DNA from: Actinoplanes ianthinogenes
GTDB taxonomy: Bacteria > Actinomycetota > Actinomycetes > Mycobacteriales > Micromonosporaceae
DNA: 64,000 nucleotides
Assembly: GCF_018324205.1 (NCBI RefSeq)
Contig: NZ_AP023356.1
Location: 6,697,501-6,761,500 of the forward strand
Direction of reading: 5' to 3'
In this document: positions 9,308 through 19,469 of the stretch, in pieces
Layout: each line of letters begins with the position of its first letter
How positions within the stretch are numbered: position 1 is the first letter of the stretch
Made by a program: the position numbers and the translations under genes
The notes under the pieces: generated by a model
The model's database searches: none
Told to the model about the DNA's origin: nothing
Seen by the model: the letters and a program-made list of their open reading frames with translations, nothing else

Positions 9308-9545
9308 CGGCCACGCCGCGCGCGGCGGCCGTCCCCGCGACGGTCCCGCGCGTGGCCGGGCGCCACGGGTGGGTGATGGTTGGCGGTTTTTGGGCTCGTT
9401 CGGGCGTCTCGGCGGAGTTTCGGGTACCCCGGGGGCTTCGCGGCTTGCTCCGATCTGCCACGCTGGACCGATGTCGAGCCGATCGATGTCGATGGAGCAG
9501 ACCGTTCATCCGGCCGTGCCGCGCCTGACCAGCTCGGTTGTCGGC

Positions 9546-9899
9546 ATGACGAATCCGTCCGTTCCACCCGACGTCGTCTCGGTCTCGGTGGACGGCGTCG
9601 GCCTGACCGTCGCGCCGTTGCCGGCGTCGAGCGCGACCGAGTTCGCCGCGATGTTCAAGGCGCTCGGCGATCCGGTCCGGCTGCGGCTCCTGTCGATGAT
9701 CGCCTCGGCGGCCGACGGCGAGATCTGCGTCTGCGACCTCAGCAGCGCCTTCCACCTGACCGGCCCGACCATCTCGCACCACCTGCGGATCCTGCGCGAG
9801 GCCGGCCTGGTCGACAGCGACCGCCGCGGCACCTGGGTCTATTACCGCGCCGTCCCGGCCACCCTGATCCTGCTCGCCGGCCTGCTGCACGCGACCTAG
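9546..9899 (+). CDS. ArsR/SmtB-family metal-responsive transcriptional regulator
   Basis: This winged-helix repressor of about 117 residues is of the ArsR family. The core begins at FKALGDPVRLRLL. The alpha-3 metal site is EICVCDL, whose CxC pair binds As(III)/Sb(III) in ArsR proteins. The recognition helix TGPTISHHLRILREAGLV follows. I chose the ATG at 9546 because it gives normal family length; in-frame ATGs at 9471, 9486 and 9492 would add up to 25 residues. No arsenic pump or arsenate reductase lies next to it, so its target is elsewhere or it acts alone. Its stop overlaps the stop of the convergent DUF3140 gene by four bases. Confidence 0.82.
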   Translation: MTNPSVPPDVVSVSVDGVGLTVAPLPASSATEFAAMFKALGDPVRLRLLSMIASAADGEICVCDLSSAFHLTGPTISHHLRILREAGLVDSDRRGTWVYYRAVPATLILLAGLLHAT

Positions 9900-10219
9900 C
9901 CCTTCAGCGGGTCGTGTCCCCAGTTCATCAGGGAGTACCGCCACTTCGTCTCGGTGACGTCGCCCTCCGGGCGCTGGGCGAGGTGGCGGTGCACGTAACC
10001 GACGACCTTGCGCATGTGCTCCTCGTCCGCCTCGCTGAGGGCGGACTTCTTCTTGCCCAGCAGCTGGACGATCTTGCGACCGGAGTCGTGGCCGACCGAC
10101 TCGGCGCCGGCCGAGGCCTTCTGCCCGACGTCCTTCGACTCGTCGGTGCCGAGCCACTTCTTCAGGTCGGCGGCGCTCATGTTGACCGCTTCGCGGAATT
10201 CCGCGTACGTGTCAGCCAT
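9896..10219 (-). CDS. DUF3140 family protein
   Basis: This small basic protein of 107 residues matches the uncharacterised DUF3140 family as I recall it: an N-terminal helical part (FREAVNMSAADLKKWLGT) and a C-terminal block HMRKVVGYVHRHLAQRP with KWRYSLMNWGHDP. No catalytic motif is visible. It is the second gene of a minus-strand pair and its start overlaps the end of the DUF2945 gene by 8 bp, so the two are translationally coupled. These two domains are often neighbours in soil actinobacteria, which suggests a shared, probably stress-related role; that role is inference. Confidence 0.8.
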   Translation of the reverse strand: MADTYAEFREAVNMSAADLKKWLGTDESKDVGQKASAGAESVGHDSGRKIVQLLGKKKSALSEADEEHMRKVVGYVHRHLAQRPEGDVTETKWRYSLMNWGHDPLKG

Positions 10220-10424
10220 GCTTCAGCGCCCCCGGCTTGTGCACCGCGTCCTTGCCGGTCTTGTCGCTCCGGACGCGGTACTGCGGGTCGTCGGAGGACG
10301 CCGCCACGGTGCGCCCGGCCGCCTCGGTCCGTTCGGTGATCTTCTGCTCGACGGTGCCGTGCACGTTCTCGCCGTGGCTGCGCCAGGTCACCTTGTCGCC
10401 CTTTGTCAGGTCTTCATCGGCCAT
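10212..10424 (-). CDS. DUF2945 / hypervirulence-associated TUDOR-domain protein
   Basis: This 70-residue protein has the pattern of the DUF2945 (HVA1, Tudor-like) family: TKGDKVTWRSHGENVHGTV at the start, VAASSDDPQYRVRSDKTGK in the middle and AVHKPGALK at the end. These are single small beta-barrel domains; the molecular function is unknown. It is the first gene of the pair with DUF3140. About 35 nt separate it from the methyltransferase gene upstream on the same strand, so all three may be one transcript. Confidence 0.82.
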   Translation of the reverse strand: MADEDLTKGDKVTWRSHGENVHGTVEQKITERTEAAGRTVAASSDDPQYRVRSDKTGKDAVHKPGALKHG

Positions 10425-10460
10425 GACCAGGGCAATACCCGGTCCGGCAGGAGAGAACCG

Positions 10461-11276
10461 TCAGCGGGCCGGCAGGTCGCAGACGAAGATGGCGGTGCCG
10501 GGGAAGAGCCGGCCGCGCAGCGGGCTCCACTGGCCCCAGGTCTCCTCGTGCCCGGCCGGCCACTCCGGCTCGACCAGGTCGCGCAGGACGAAGCCGGCCG
10601 CCACCAGCTCGCGGATCCGGTCGCCCAGAGTCCGGTGCTGCTCCAGGTAGGTGAGCCGGCCGTGCTCGTCGCGCTCGACGTACGGCGAGCGGTCGAAGTA
10701 CGAATTCCGGGCGAGCAGGCCGCTCTCGTCGGGCTCGTCCCAGAAGACCCAGCGCATCGGGTGTGTGACGGAGAACACCCAGCTGCCGCCGGGACGGAGC
10801 ACCCGGGCCACCTCGCGCATCGCGGCGGCGGAGTCGGCCACGAACGGGATGGCGCCGAAGGCGGTGCACACGATGTCGAACGACGCCGGCCGGAACGGTA
10901 GGGCGAGGGCATCCGACTGGACGAGCGGTACGCGTACGCCGGACCTGGCGGCCGCGGCCTGAGCGTGCCGCAACATGCCCGCGGACAGGTCCATCGCGAC
11001 CGCGCGGGCGCCCTGCGACCGCAACCACCGGGCGCCGGCGGCGGCGCCGGCGCCGAGCTCCAGGACATCCTTGCCCCGGACGTCACCCAGCAGTCCCGCG
11101 TCGGCCTCGCGCAGCCGCTCCGGGCACCAGACGAAATCGACGTCGCCGAGGAAGGCTCCGTGCTCGTCCTGATAGTCGTCCGCGTCGAGATCCCACCAGG
11201 ATCGGTTCGCGTGGCGCGTCTCCTCCTCGGTCACCCGGCGGGGGGAGGTCGGCTCGATCGTGGGGATCTCGGTCAC
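10461..11276 (-). CDS. Class I SAM-dependent methyltransferase
   Basis: This 271-residue protein has a Rossmann methyltransferase core. Motif I is VLELGAGAAAGARWL (about residues 70-84), and the acidic end of beta-2 is VAMDLS. The motif-post region is FDIVCTAFGAIPF, with REVARVLRPGGSWVFSV after it. The leading part, ANRSWWDLDADDYQDEHG, is typical of an actinobacterial group found beside rpsA. The substrate is unknown. It diverges from rpsA, with 322 nt between the starts. Confidence 0.85.
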   Translation of the reverse strand: MTEIPTIEPTSPRRVTEEETRHANRSWWDLDADDYQDEHGAFLGDVDFVWCPERLREADAGLLGDVRGKDVLELGAGAAAGARWLRSQGARAVAMDLSAGMLRHAQAAAARSGVRVPLVQSDALALPFRPASFDIVCTAFGAIPFVADSAAAMREVARVLRPGGSWVFSVTHPMRWVFWDEPDESGLLARNSYFDRSPYVERDEHGRLTYLEQHRTLGDRIRELVAAGFVLRDLVEPEWPAGHEETWGQWSPLRGRLFPGTAIFVCDLPAR

Positions 11277-11377
11277 TCGACCACGGTACGGCAGGCGTGT
11301 CAGCCGTCCTGATTCGGCTCAAAACGGGCATGATGACGGGTTCCGTCCGAACAATGTGCCGCGGTCCTCAGGAGGGC

Positions 11378-11408
11378 TTGCAACCTGTGGTAATGCGCAC
11401 GGTAAGCT
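11378..11408 (+). promoter_or_regulatory. Candidate rpsA promoter
   Basis: TTGCAA at 11378-11383 is followed 19 nt later by TAAGCT (17 nt if the hexamer is read as GGTAAG). This is the only near-consensus housekeeping pair in the divergent 322-nt gap between the methyltransferase and rpsA. An ATG lies 6 nt after the -10, so the transcript could begin with a short leader ORF. It would leave an rpsA leader of about 185 nt, long enough for translational control by S1 itself. Confidence 0.4.
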
Positions 11409-11413
11409 AGTCG

Positions 11414-11476
11414 ATGCGCTCGCGGAACGTGTGCCTCGGCAGGGAGCAGGTTCCACGGTCGCCGGTCCCGGCATGA
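11414..11476 (+). CDS. Possible leaderless leader peptide upstream of rpsA
   Basis: A 20-codon ORF starts with the ATG that falls at the predicted transcription start of the rpsA promoter. It encodes a basic peptide beginning MRSRNVCLGREQV and stops at a TGA 120 nt before rpsA. There is no ribosome binding site, as expected for a leaderless start. No homology or repeated regulatory codon is evident. It may be a chance ORF, and the call depends on the promoter being correctly placed. Confidence 0.25.
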   Translation: MRSRNVCLGREQVPRSPVPA

Positions 11477-11598
11477 TCGACTGGTAATGATCTGACTGCT
11501 CCTCGGTTGGTTCTCTCGTTCGTTCGTGCCGCTTCCAGCGGCAGTTCCGCCGAGCGCGGGAGACACCACGAATCCATCCGTTCGGAGCAACTGTCCAC

Positions 11599-13101
11599 AT
11601 GACGAGCAGCATCGAGGCCACCTCGAGCGCCAACCGTGTCACCGTCGACGACCTCGGCTCTGAGGAAGCTTTCCTCGCAGCCATCGACGAGACCATCAAG
11701 TACTTCAACGACGGCGACATTGTCGAAGGCACCGTCGTCAAGGTCGATCGGGACGAGGTCCTGCTCGACATCGGCTACAAGACCGAGGGCGTCATCCCCT
11801 CGCGCGAGTTGTCGATCAAGCACGACGTGGACCCCGCGGAAGTGGTGTCGGTCGGTGACCACATCGAAGCCCTCGTCCTCACCAAGGAGGACAAGGAAGG
11901 TCGCCTGATCCTCTCGAAGAAGCGCGCTCAGTACGAGCGTGCCTGGGGCACCATCGAGAAGATCAAGGAAGAGGACGGCGTCGTCCGCGGTTCGGTCATC
12001 GAGGTTGTCAAGGGTGGTCTCATCCTGGACATCGGCCTCCGTGGCTTCCTGCCGGCCTCCCTGGTCGAGATGCGTCGTGTCCGCGACCTCCAGCCGTACG
12101 TCGGCCGCGAGCTCGAGGCGAAGATCATCGAGCTGGACAAGAACCGGAACAACGTGGTTCTGTCCCGCCGCGCCTGGCTCGAGCAGACGCAGTCCGAGGT
12201 TCGCACCGAGTTCCTCAACAAGCTCCAGAAGGGCCAGGTCCGCAAGGGCGTCGTGTCCTCGATCGTCAACTTCGGTGCCTTCGTGGACCTGGGTGGCGTG
12301 GACGGCCTGGTGCACGTCTCCGAGCTCTCCTGGAAGCACATCGACCACCCGTCCGAGGTCGTCGAGGTCGGCCAGGAGGTCGAGGTCGAGGTTCTGGACG
12401 TCGACCTGGACCGCGAGCGCGTCTCGCTGTCGCTGAAGGCGACGCAGGAGGACCCGTGGCGTCAGTTCGCCCGGACCCACGCGATCAACCAGATCGTGCC
12501 GGGTAAGGTCACCAAGCTGGTTCCGTTCGGCGCCTTCGTCCGCGTGGACGACGGCATCGAGGGCCTGGTGCACATCTCCGAGCTGGCCGAGCGTCACGTC
12601 GAGCTGCCCGAGCAGGTCGTCCAGGTGGGCTCCGACGTCCTGGTCAAGGTCATCGACATCGACCTGGAGCGTCGCCGGATCTCGCTGTCGCTCAAGCAGG
12701 CCAACGAGGGCTTCGTCGAGGGCGAGGAGCACTTCGACCCGACCCTCTACGGCATGGCCGCGACGTACGACGCCGAGGGCAACTACATCTACCCGGAGGG
12801 CTTCGACCCGGAGACGGGCGAGTGGCTCGAGGGCTTCGAGAAGCAGCGCGAGACGTGGGAGAAGCAGTACGCCGACGCCCGCGAGCGCTGGGAGGCCCAC
12901 ACCAAGCAGGTGCAGGCGTCCCGCGACGCCGACGCCGAGGCCGCGCTCAACCCGGCTCCGGCCGGTGGCGTGACCACCTCGTCGTCGACCACCTCGAGCT
13001 CGTCGGCCCCGGCGCGCTCCGCCGAGGAGCCCGCGGGCACCCTGGCCACCGACGAGGCTCTCGCCGCCCTGCGCGAGAAGCTGGCCGGCGGCAAGAGCTG
13101 A
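11599..13101 (+). CDS. rpsA: 30S ribosomal protein S1
   Basis: This 500-residue protein contains four S1 RNA-binding domains: about residues 35-105 (GDIVEGTVVKVDRDEVLLDIG), 120-190, 206-276 (VSSIVNFGAFVDLGGVDGLVHVSELSW) and 293-363 (VTKLVPFGAFVRVDDG). Actinobacterial S1 has four strong domains rather than the six of E. coli. The C-terminal 80 residues are low-complexity and end AALREKLAGGK, near the region linked in mycobacteria to pyrazinoic-acid work. It helps mRNA docking on the 30S subunit. A strong intrinsic terminator follows, so it is monocistronic. Confidence 0.97.
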   Translation: MTSSIEATSSANRVTVDDLGSEEAFLAAIDETIKYFNDGDIVEGTVVKVDRDEVLLDIGYKTEGVIPSRELSIKHDVDPAEVVSVGDHIEALVLTKEDKEGRLILSKKRAQYERAWGTIEKIKEEDGVVRGSVIEVVKGGLILDIGLRGFLPASLVEMRRVRDLQPYVGRELEAKIIELDKNRNNVVLSRRAWLEQTQSEVRTEFLNKLQKGQVRKGVVSSIVNFGAFVDLGGVDGLVHVSELSWKHIDHPSEVVEVGQEVEVEVLDVDLDRERVSLSLKATQEDPWRQFARTHAINQIVPGKVTKLVPFGAFVRVDDGIEGLVHISELAERHVELPEQVVQVGSDVLVKVIDIDLERRRISLSLKQANEGFVEGEEHFDPTLYGMAATYDAEGNYIYPEGFDPETGEWLEGFEKQRETWEKQYADARERWEAHTKQVQASRDADAEAALNPAPAGGVTTSSSTTSSSSAPARSAEEPAGTLATDEALAALREKLAGGKS

Positions 13102-13134
13102 CCAGTCCGGTTGCTCCGGTAAGCAGCACCTGAG

Positions 13135-13168
13135 AAAGACCGTCCCGGCCTCGGCCGGGGCGGTCTTT
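13135..13168 (+). terminator. Intrinsic terminator of rpsA
   Basis: The inverted repeat AAAGACCG...CGGTCTTT extends inward through a GC-rich stem with one G-T pair around a small TCG loop. The 3' arm ends in CTTT, giving a short U run. It lies 34 nt after the rpsA stop and before coaE. Confidence 0.85.
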
Positions 13169-13228
13169 CCGCATTTCCGGCCCCGGCCGTTCGCCGAGTC
13201 GTGACCCCGGGACGGAATACTGGGCCGC

Positions 13229-14425
13229 ATGCTGAAGGTCGGTCTCACCGGTGGTATCGGCGCGGGCAAGAGTGCCGTGGCCACTCGGCTCGCGCAGCTC
13301 GGCGCGGTGGTCGTCGATGCCGACAGGCTCTCCCGCGAGGTGGTCGAGCCGGGCACCGACGGGCTCGCCGAGATCGTCGACGCGTTCGGGTCGGGGGTGC
13401 TCACGCCGGAGGGCGCGCTGGACCGGCCCGCGCTCGGCGCCAAGGTCTTCGGCGACGAGGCGGCCCGCCGCCGGCTGGAGCGGATCATCCACCCGCGGGT
13501 CCGGGCGCGCACCGCCGAGATGATCCAGGACGCGCCGGACGACGCGATCGTGGTGAACGACGTTCCGCTGCTGGTGGAGACGGGACTCGCTCCGACGTAC
13601 CAGCTGGTGGTCGTGGTGGCGGCGGACCGTGAGGTGCGGGTCCAGCGGTTGGTGCGCGATCGTGGCATGTCGGCGGCCGAGGCCGCCGCCCGGATCGGCG
13701 CGCAGGCCGACGACGCCACCCGCGAGGCCGCCGCCGATGTCCTGCTGCCGAACGTGGCTGATCTCACAACGCTGCACGCCCGGGTGGACGCGCTGTGGCA
13801 CGACCGGCTGGTGGAGTTCGAGCGCAATGTCCGGCTCGGCGTCGCGGCCCGCAAGTCGCCCGCGCTGAGCGTCGTGGCGCCCGATCCGGCCTGGCCGCAG
13901 GCGGCCGCCCGGCTGATCGCCCGGATCCGGCATCATCTCGGCGACGCCCTCGGCTCCGCCGAGGTGCATCACATCGGGTCGACCGCGGTGCCGGGTCTGC
14001 CGGCCAAGGACATCATCGATCTCATGCTTTCGGTACGCACTCTGGACCAGGCCGACGCGCTCGCCGGCCGTCTCGCCGCGGCCGGTTTCCCGAGCCGCCC
14101 GGGCGAGTGGACGGACAGCGCGCGGGGTCTGTCCGGGGAGACCTGGCCGAAACGGATGCACGGCTCGGCCGATCCGGGCCGGCCGGTGATCCTGCACGTG
14201 CGGGTGGCCGGGTCGCCGGGGTGGCGGTTCGCGCTGCTGATGCGGGATCACCTGCGTGCGGTGCCGGAGGCGCGGGACGCCTACGCCGCGGCGAAGGCCG
14301 AGCTGGCACTGCGGTTCGCCGACCGGGCGGGGTATGCGACGGCCAAGGAGCCGTGGTTCGACGAGGAGGCGCGGGCCGCGGACGACTGGGCCGAGGCCAC
14401 TGGGTGGCAGCCGCCCGCTTTTTGA
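13229..14425 (+). CDS. coaE: Dephospho-CoA kinase fused to a GrpB/UPF0157 nucleotidyltransferase-like domain
   Basis: This 398-residue two-domain protein starts with CoaE (residues 1 to about 195), which phosphorylates dephospho-CoA in the last step of CoA synthesis. Its P-loop is GGIGAGKS (8-15), with VVDADRLSREVVEPG and the lid RDRGMSAAEAAARI. Residues about 205-395 are a GrpB/UPF0157 domain of the nucleotidyltransferase superfamily, with the HHIGSTAVPGLPAKDIIDLM block. This fusion is known across Actinobacteria, including mycobacteria. The role of the second domain is unproven. The start is an ATG close behind the rpsA terminator. Confidence 0.95.
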   Translation: MLKVGLTGGIGAGKSAVATRLAQLGAVVVDADRLSREVVEPGTDGLAEIVDAFGSGVLTPEGALDRPALGAKVFGDEAARRRLERIIHPRVRARTAEMIQDAPDDAIVVNDVPLLVETGLAPTYQLVVVVAADREVRVQRLVRDRGMSAAEAAARIGAQADDATREAAADVLLPNVADLTTLHARVDALWHDRLVEFERNVRLGVAARKSPALSVVAPDPAWPQAAARLIARIRHHLGDALGSAEVHHIGSTAVPGLPAKDIIDLMLSVRTLDQADALAGRLAAAGFPSRPGEWTDSARGLSGETWPKRMHGSADPGRPVILHVRVAGSPGWRFALLMRDHLRAVPEARDAYAAAKAELALRFADRAGYATAKEPWFDEEARAADDWAEATGWQPPAF

Positions 14426-14702
14426 TCTTCAAAGGGGGCGCCGTTCCTCGTCCTGAAGGTGACGGACAAGGAGCGGCGCTCGCGGCGACCGGTCCGCTTT
14501 CCGCGCGACCCCCGCGGGTGCGCTCGCCGGGTGCCGGGGCGCATCTACCACGGTGCGGCACGGCTGGATCGTTGGATGATCCCGACCGCGCTCGTCGGCC
14601 GCCGCGAGCGGCCTACCCAGCCAGGGTAGGTGGCGGGGGAAAGGGCCGACAATGCCGCGGGGCGAGGCCGATTGTGCACCATCGGCACGGCCGTCCCGGA
14701 AC

Positions 14703-14725
14703 TTGTCATACCCCCGACGTACGGT
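14703..14725 (+). promoter_or_regulatory. DNA-damage (PafBC-type) promoter of uvrB
   Basis: TTGTCATAC, 8 nt, then TACGGT matches the RecA-independent damage consensus with a full TTGTC. The -10 ends 7 nt before the uvrB ATG at 14733, which supports that start codon and predicts a leaderless transcript. The first nine bases are identical to the uvrA element. Confidence 0.75.
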
Positions 14726-14732
14726 GGTGGGC

Positions 14733-16838
<2,106 letters not shown>

Positions 16839-16850
16839 GGCTTTCCCGTT

Positions 16851-16873
16851 CCCCGGGCTGTTTCGGCCCGGGG
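16851..16873 (+). terminator. Hairpin after uvrB
   Basis: A perfect 8-bp GC stem (CCCCGGGC with GCCCGGGG) has a 7-nt loop and starts 13 nt after the uvrB stop. There is no U tract, as is common for actinobacterial terminators. Confidence 0.6.
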
Positions 16874-17455
16874 AGGTGGCGTCGACTCCAGGGTTCGACC
16901 TGGGCTGAGGCGGCCGTCGCGGTCCCGGGTTCGAGTCGGGCCCAGGTGGTCGAGGCGGTCCCGGATTCGCCTGGGGTCGGTTGCGCCGAGGCGGTCGAGG
17001 TCCGCCTTGGGCGCAGGCGGCCGGGTCGGTCCTGGCGCTGGAGTGGCCGGGCCGGACTCGGGTTTCCTCGGGGCGGGGTCGTCGGGTTGGCCTTGGGCGC
17101 GGTGGTCCGGTCGGTCTTGGCGTTGGGGTGGCCGGGTCGGTCGTGGGCCGCTTTTGGGTCGGGCGGCCGGGCGGGTCTCGGGTTTTCTCGGGGCGGGGTT
17201 GTCGGGTTGGCCTTGGGGCGCGGTGGTCCGGTTGGTCTTGGCGTTGGGGTGGCCGGGTCGGTCCTGGGCCGCTTTTGGGTCAGGCGGGCGGGCCGGTCTC
17301 GGGTTGGCCCCAGGCGCGGTGATCCGGTCGGCTTCAGGGCGCGGTGGTCGGTCGGTCTCGGGTTGGCTTTAGGCCGGGTGGTCCGGTCGGTCTCGGGTTG
17401 GCTTTGGGCGCGGTGGTCCGGTGGGTCTGACGTTGGTCCGGCGCCGGTGGGGGCG
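16874..17455. repeat. Low-complexity convergent gap with a 120-bp tandem repeat
   Basis: This 580-bp G-rich stretch lies between the convergent ends of uvrB and the MBL gene. Two copies of a 120-bp unit start at about 17061 and 17181 (GGTTTCCTCGGGGCGGGG and GGTTTTCTCGGGGCGGGG) and are more than 90 percent alike by eye. From 17300 the unit decays into shorter copies of CTCGGGTTGG...GCGCGGTGGTCCGGT about 37-50 bp apart. Long open frames cross it in several frames only because stops are rare in such sequence. I see no ribosome site or codon bias supporting a gene. Confidence 0.75.
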
Positions 17456-18204
17456 CTAGTCCGGGTGGCTGGTTTGTGGGTGTTGCCTTTGTTGCGGCAG
17501 TTCGCCGAAGGCGGTGCCGGTGAAGTGGCCGCCGGCCAGGACGGTGCGGCCGTCTCGGAATCGGTCGAGCACGTCGGTGCGGTGCCGGCGGGCCTGCTCC
17601 GGGTCGACGTCGGAGCGGAACCGCCAGTGCGGTTCGGCGAACTGGGCGCGGGTGTGCAGCAAGTCGCCGAGAACCAGGACTCGTTCCTCGACGTCCGGGT
17701 CGGTGACGAGCAGGCAGGTGTGGCCGGGCGTGTGCCCCGGGGTGGGCACGGCCTGGATGCCGGGTGGAAGCTGGTCCAGATGGCCGAGCCGGCGGGCGAT
17801 CGCGGGCAGCACCCGGTCCGGGTCCGGGCCGACTCCGCCCGGGTGGGCGCACCAGTGCTCCCACTCCCGGCGATCGACCAGGTAACGGGCGCGGGGGAAG
17901 GCGCCGGCCCAGCCGACGTGGTCCCGGTGCAGGTGGGTGAGGACGACCAGGTCGACGTCCGCGGGCGTCACGCCGTCGGCGGCGAGGTTGTCCAGCAGCA
18001 TGCCGCCGGGCCCGAGACCGAGGTCGATGAGGATCACCCCGGCCGGGGAGTGGATCAGGAACGAGCCGACGTTGGCGACCGCGTGGCCGGCGTCGTTCAG
18101 CAGATGGGTGTGCGCTGACCAGTCGCTGTCCGGGAGAAGTCACCGGGCTTGCCACTGATCTCCGTGTCCGGCACAAAAGTGATCGTCGTCTGTCCGAGCC
18201 GCAT
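17456..18204 (-). CDS. MBL-fold metallo-hydrolase with an apparent frameshift near the N-terminus
   Basis: Read on the minus strand, the last 193 codons encode a metallo-beta-lactamase-fold enzyme. The Zn site is LVVLTHLHRDHVGW, followed by PTPGHTPGHTCLLV, LGDLLH and GGHFTGTAFG. The expected family N-terminus (MRLGQTTITFVPDTEISGKPGDF) is present from an ATG at 18204 but lies in a different frame from the body (DSDWSAHTHLL, then VANVGSFLIH). The frames would join if one base were restored near 18136-18140. This is either a recent inactivating deletion or a sequencing error. The gene diverges from the HxlR regulator, which probably controls it. Confidence 0.7.
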
Positions 18205-18243
18205 GGCACCACCGTGGCGGGCGCGGCCGGGTGTCGGCAAGAA

Positions 18244-18259
18244 CGCACTTGTAAGTGCG
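18244..18259. promoter_or_regulatory. Palindromic operator between MBL and HxlR genes
   Basis: CGCACTT-GT-AAGTGCG is a perfect 7-bp dyad with a 2-nt centre, in the 103-nt gap between two divergent starts. HxlR dimers bind ACTT/AAGT-type dyads, so this is the likely site for the regulator encoded at 18308, controlling itself and the MBL gene. Confidence 0.6.
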
Positions 18260-18307
18260 GGACCGCGCCCGCGGGTGGGTTCCGGAGGCGGGCGCTACGG
18301 TGGCGGC

Positions 18308-18700
18308 ATGGCGAGCAGACCGCGTCCCGGTACGTTGCTTCCGGTCGGGGCGGGACGGAACTGTCCGACGACCTGCCCGACCCGGCAGACCGTGGCCCGG
18401 CTGGCGGACCGGTGGACGATCGTGCTGCTGGAGGCGCTGTCCGGCGGGGAGCGGCGGTTCGGTCAGTTGCGGGCGGCGGCCGACGGCATCAGCGAGAAGA
18501 TGCTCACCCAGACCCTGCGCAGCCTGGAGCGGGACGGGCTGGTGGCCCGCGAGGTGCTGCCCGGAACGCCGCCCGGGGTCGCTTATCGGCTCACCGGGCT
18601 CGGCTCTTCGCTGCTCGAACCACTGATGGCGATCCGTGACTGGGGTCAGCGGCACATGACCGAGGTGGAAGAGGCCCGGACCGCCTTCGACGGCCGCTGA
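18308..18700 (+). CDS. HxlR-family winged-helix transcriptional regulator
   Basis: This 130-residue regulator matches the HxlR family. A conserved cysteine region (NCPTTCPTR) precedes the DNA-binding core VARLADRWTIVLLEALSGG. Next come RRFGQLRAAADGISEKMLTQTLRSLERDGLV and a wing PGTPPGVAYRLTGLG. The start is the ATG at 18308; an in-frame extension to 18149 would cross the divergent promoter region and is unlikely. HxlR proteins sense redox or electrophilic stress, often through the N-terminal cysteine. The MBL hydrolase gene is the obvious target. Confidence 0.85.
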   Translation: MASRPRPGTLLPVGAGRNCPTTCPTRQTVARLADRWTIVLLEALSGGERRFGQLRAAADGISEKMLTQTLRSLERDGLVAREVLPGTPPGVAYRLTGLGSSLLEPLMAIRDWGQRHMTEVEEARTAFDGR

Positions 18701-18720
18701 CCCGGCCGGCCCTGGCGGGG

Positions 18721-19056
18721 TCAGCCGGCGAAGAAGTCGTGGTCGGGGTCGGGCTGGTTGGCGATGGCCGGTAGTTCCGTGAAGTACTCGGAGACCGGGG
18801 GCTGGGCCAGGGTGGCGGAGATCAGGGCGCGCCACTGGGCGAAGCGTTCCGTGCGGCGGAAATGGTGCTCGTGGGCGTCCATGGAATCCCACTCGACCAG
18901 GAGCAGGAAGCGGGTGGCTGACTCGACGCGATGCTTGATTGCCAGCCCCCGGCAACCCTCGGCGCCCGCGATCAGCGGACGGCCGAGTCGGTAGGCGGCG
19001 ACGAAATCGGCCTCCCGACCGGGGAGGACGTCGATAAGCATGACTTCGAGGATCAT
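18721..19056 (-). CDS. Antibiotic biosynthesis monooxygenase (ABM) family protein
   Basis: This small ferredoxin-like barrel protein of about 111 residues has family features: LEVMLIDVLPGREADFVAAY at the start, then LAIKHRVESATRFLLLVEW and DAHEHHFRRTERFAQWRA, ending in a substrate-side FTELPAI. ABM proteins act as cofactor-free oxygenases or heme-degrading enzymes; here the substrate is unknown. The ATG at 19056 is preferred to the upstream in-frame ATG at 19116 because homology begins there. It converges on the HxlR gene with a 20-nt gap. Confidence 0.8.
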   Translation of the reverse strand: MILEVMLIDVLPGREADFVAAYRLGRPLIAGAEGCRGLAIKHRVESATRFLLLVEWDSMDAHEHHFRRTERFAQWRALISATLAQPPVSEYFTELPAIANQPDPDHDFFAG

Positions 19057-19469
19057 GCCCGCAAGCGTCCCATACGCACCAGATGGCGACCCTACGAGGA
19101 GCCCCGAAATGATCATGACAGCCTCTCACCTGCGCGAACCGGCCGCCCGCAGCGGCGAAACCGCAGCGGTCCGGAGAGGCCGCGACGGGTACGGCCGGCG
19201 GCGGCTGGGGTGAAACGGGTGAAGCCTCGGCCGGTCGTTGCGACCCCGGAGCGGTATCCGCGGATGAAGATCGTTGAGCGCTGGTGCCGGAGGGGAAGAA
19301 GTGGCTGGTGGGGGCCATGTTCCCGACCTCACGGCCGGTTGAACGATAGTTAAGGCAAGATGGCGCCTGGGTTACGTACGGGAAATTGCCTTGCTGGGTG
19401 GTTTGAGGAGCGAGTCCGCCCACTCTTTGGCTCCCGGTTCGTCGATCGGGGTCCGGATGCGCAACAATG
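19057..19469. other. Gene-free stretch upstream of the TerC leader
   Basis: About 410 bp hold no credible gene on either strand. The only structure I see is a 7-bp dyad, AAGGCAA at 19352-19358 with TTGCCTT at 19386-19392, in a locally AT-richer patch (19340-19395) that may carry promoter elements for the divergent ABM and TerC genes. Confidence 0.4.

Noticed and set aside
9471..9545. Longer start for the ArsR-family gene
   Set aside because: The extra 25 residues have no family similarity and no better ribosome site; the ATG at 9546 gives normal length. I remain unsure.
11407..13854. Minus-strand 800-codon open frame opposite rpsA and coaE
   Set aside because: It is a mirror of two certain genes in high-GC DNA; Ser/Arg-rich translation without domains.
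16880..16940. tRNA-like T-loop words (GGTTCGACCTGG, GGTTCGAGTCGGG)
   Set aside because: No acceptor stem, D arm or anticodon arm can be formed around them.
16946..18118. Long plus-strand open frame over the 17-kb repeats and the MBL gene
   Set aside because: It overlaps the minus-strand MBL gene, whose zinc motifs are clear, and its first half is repeat sequence.
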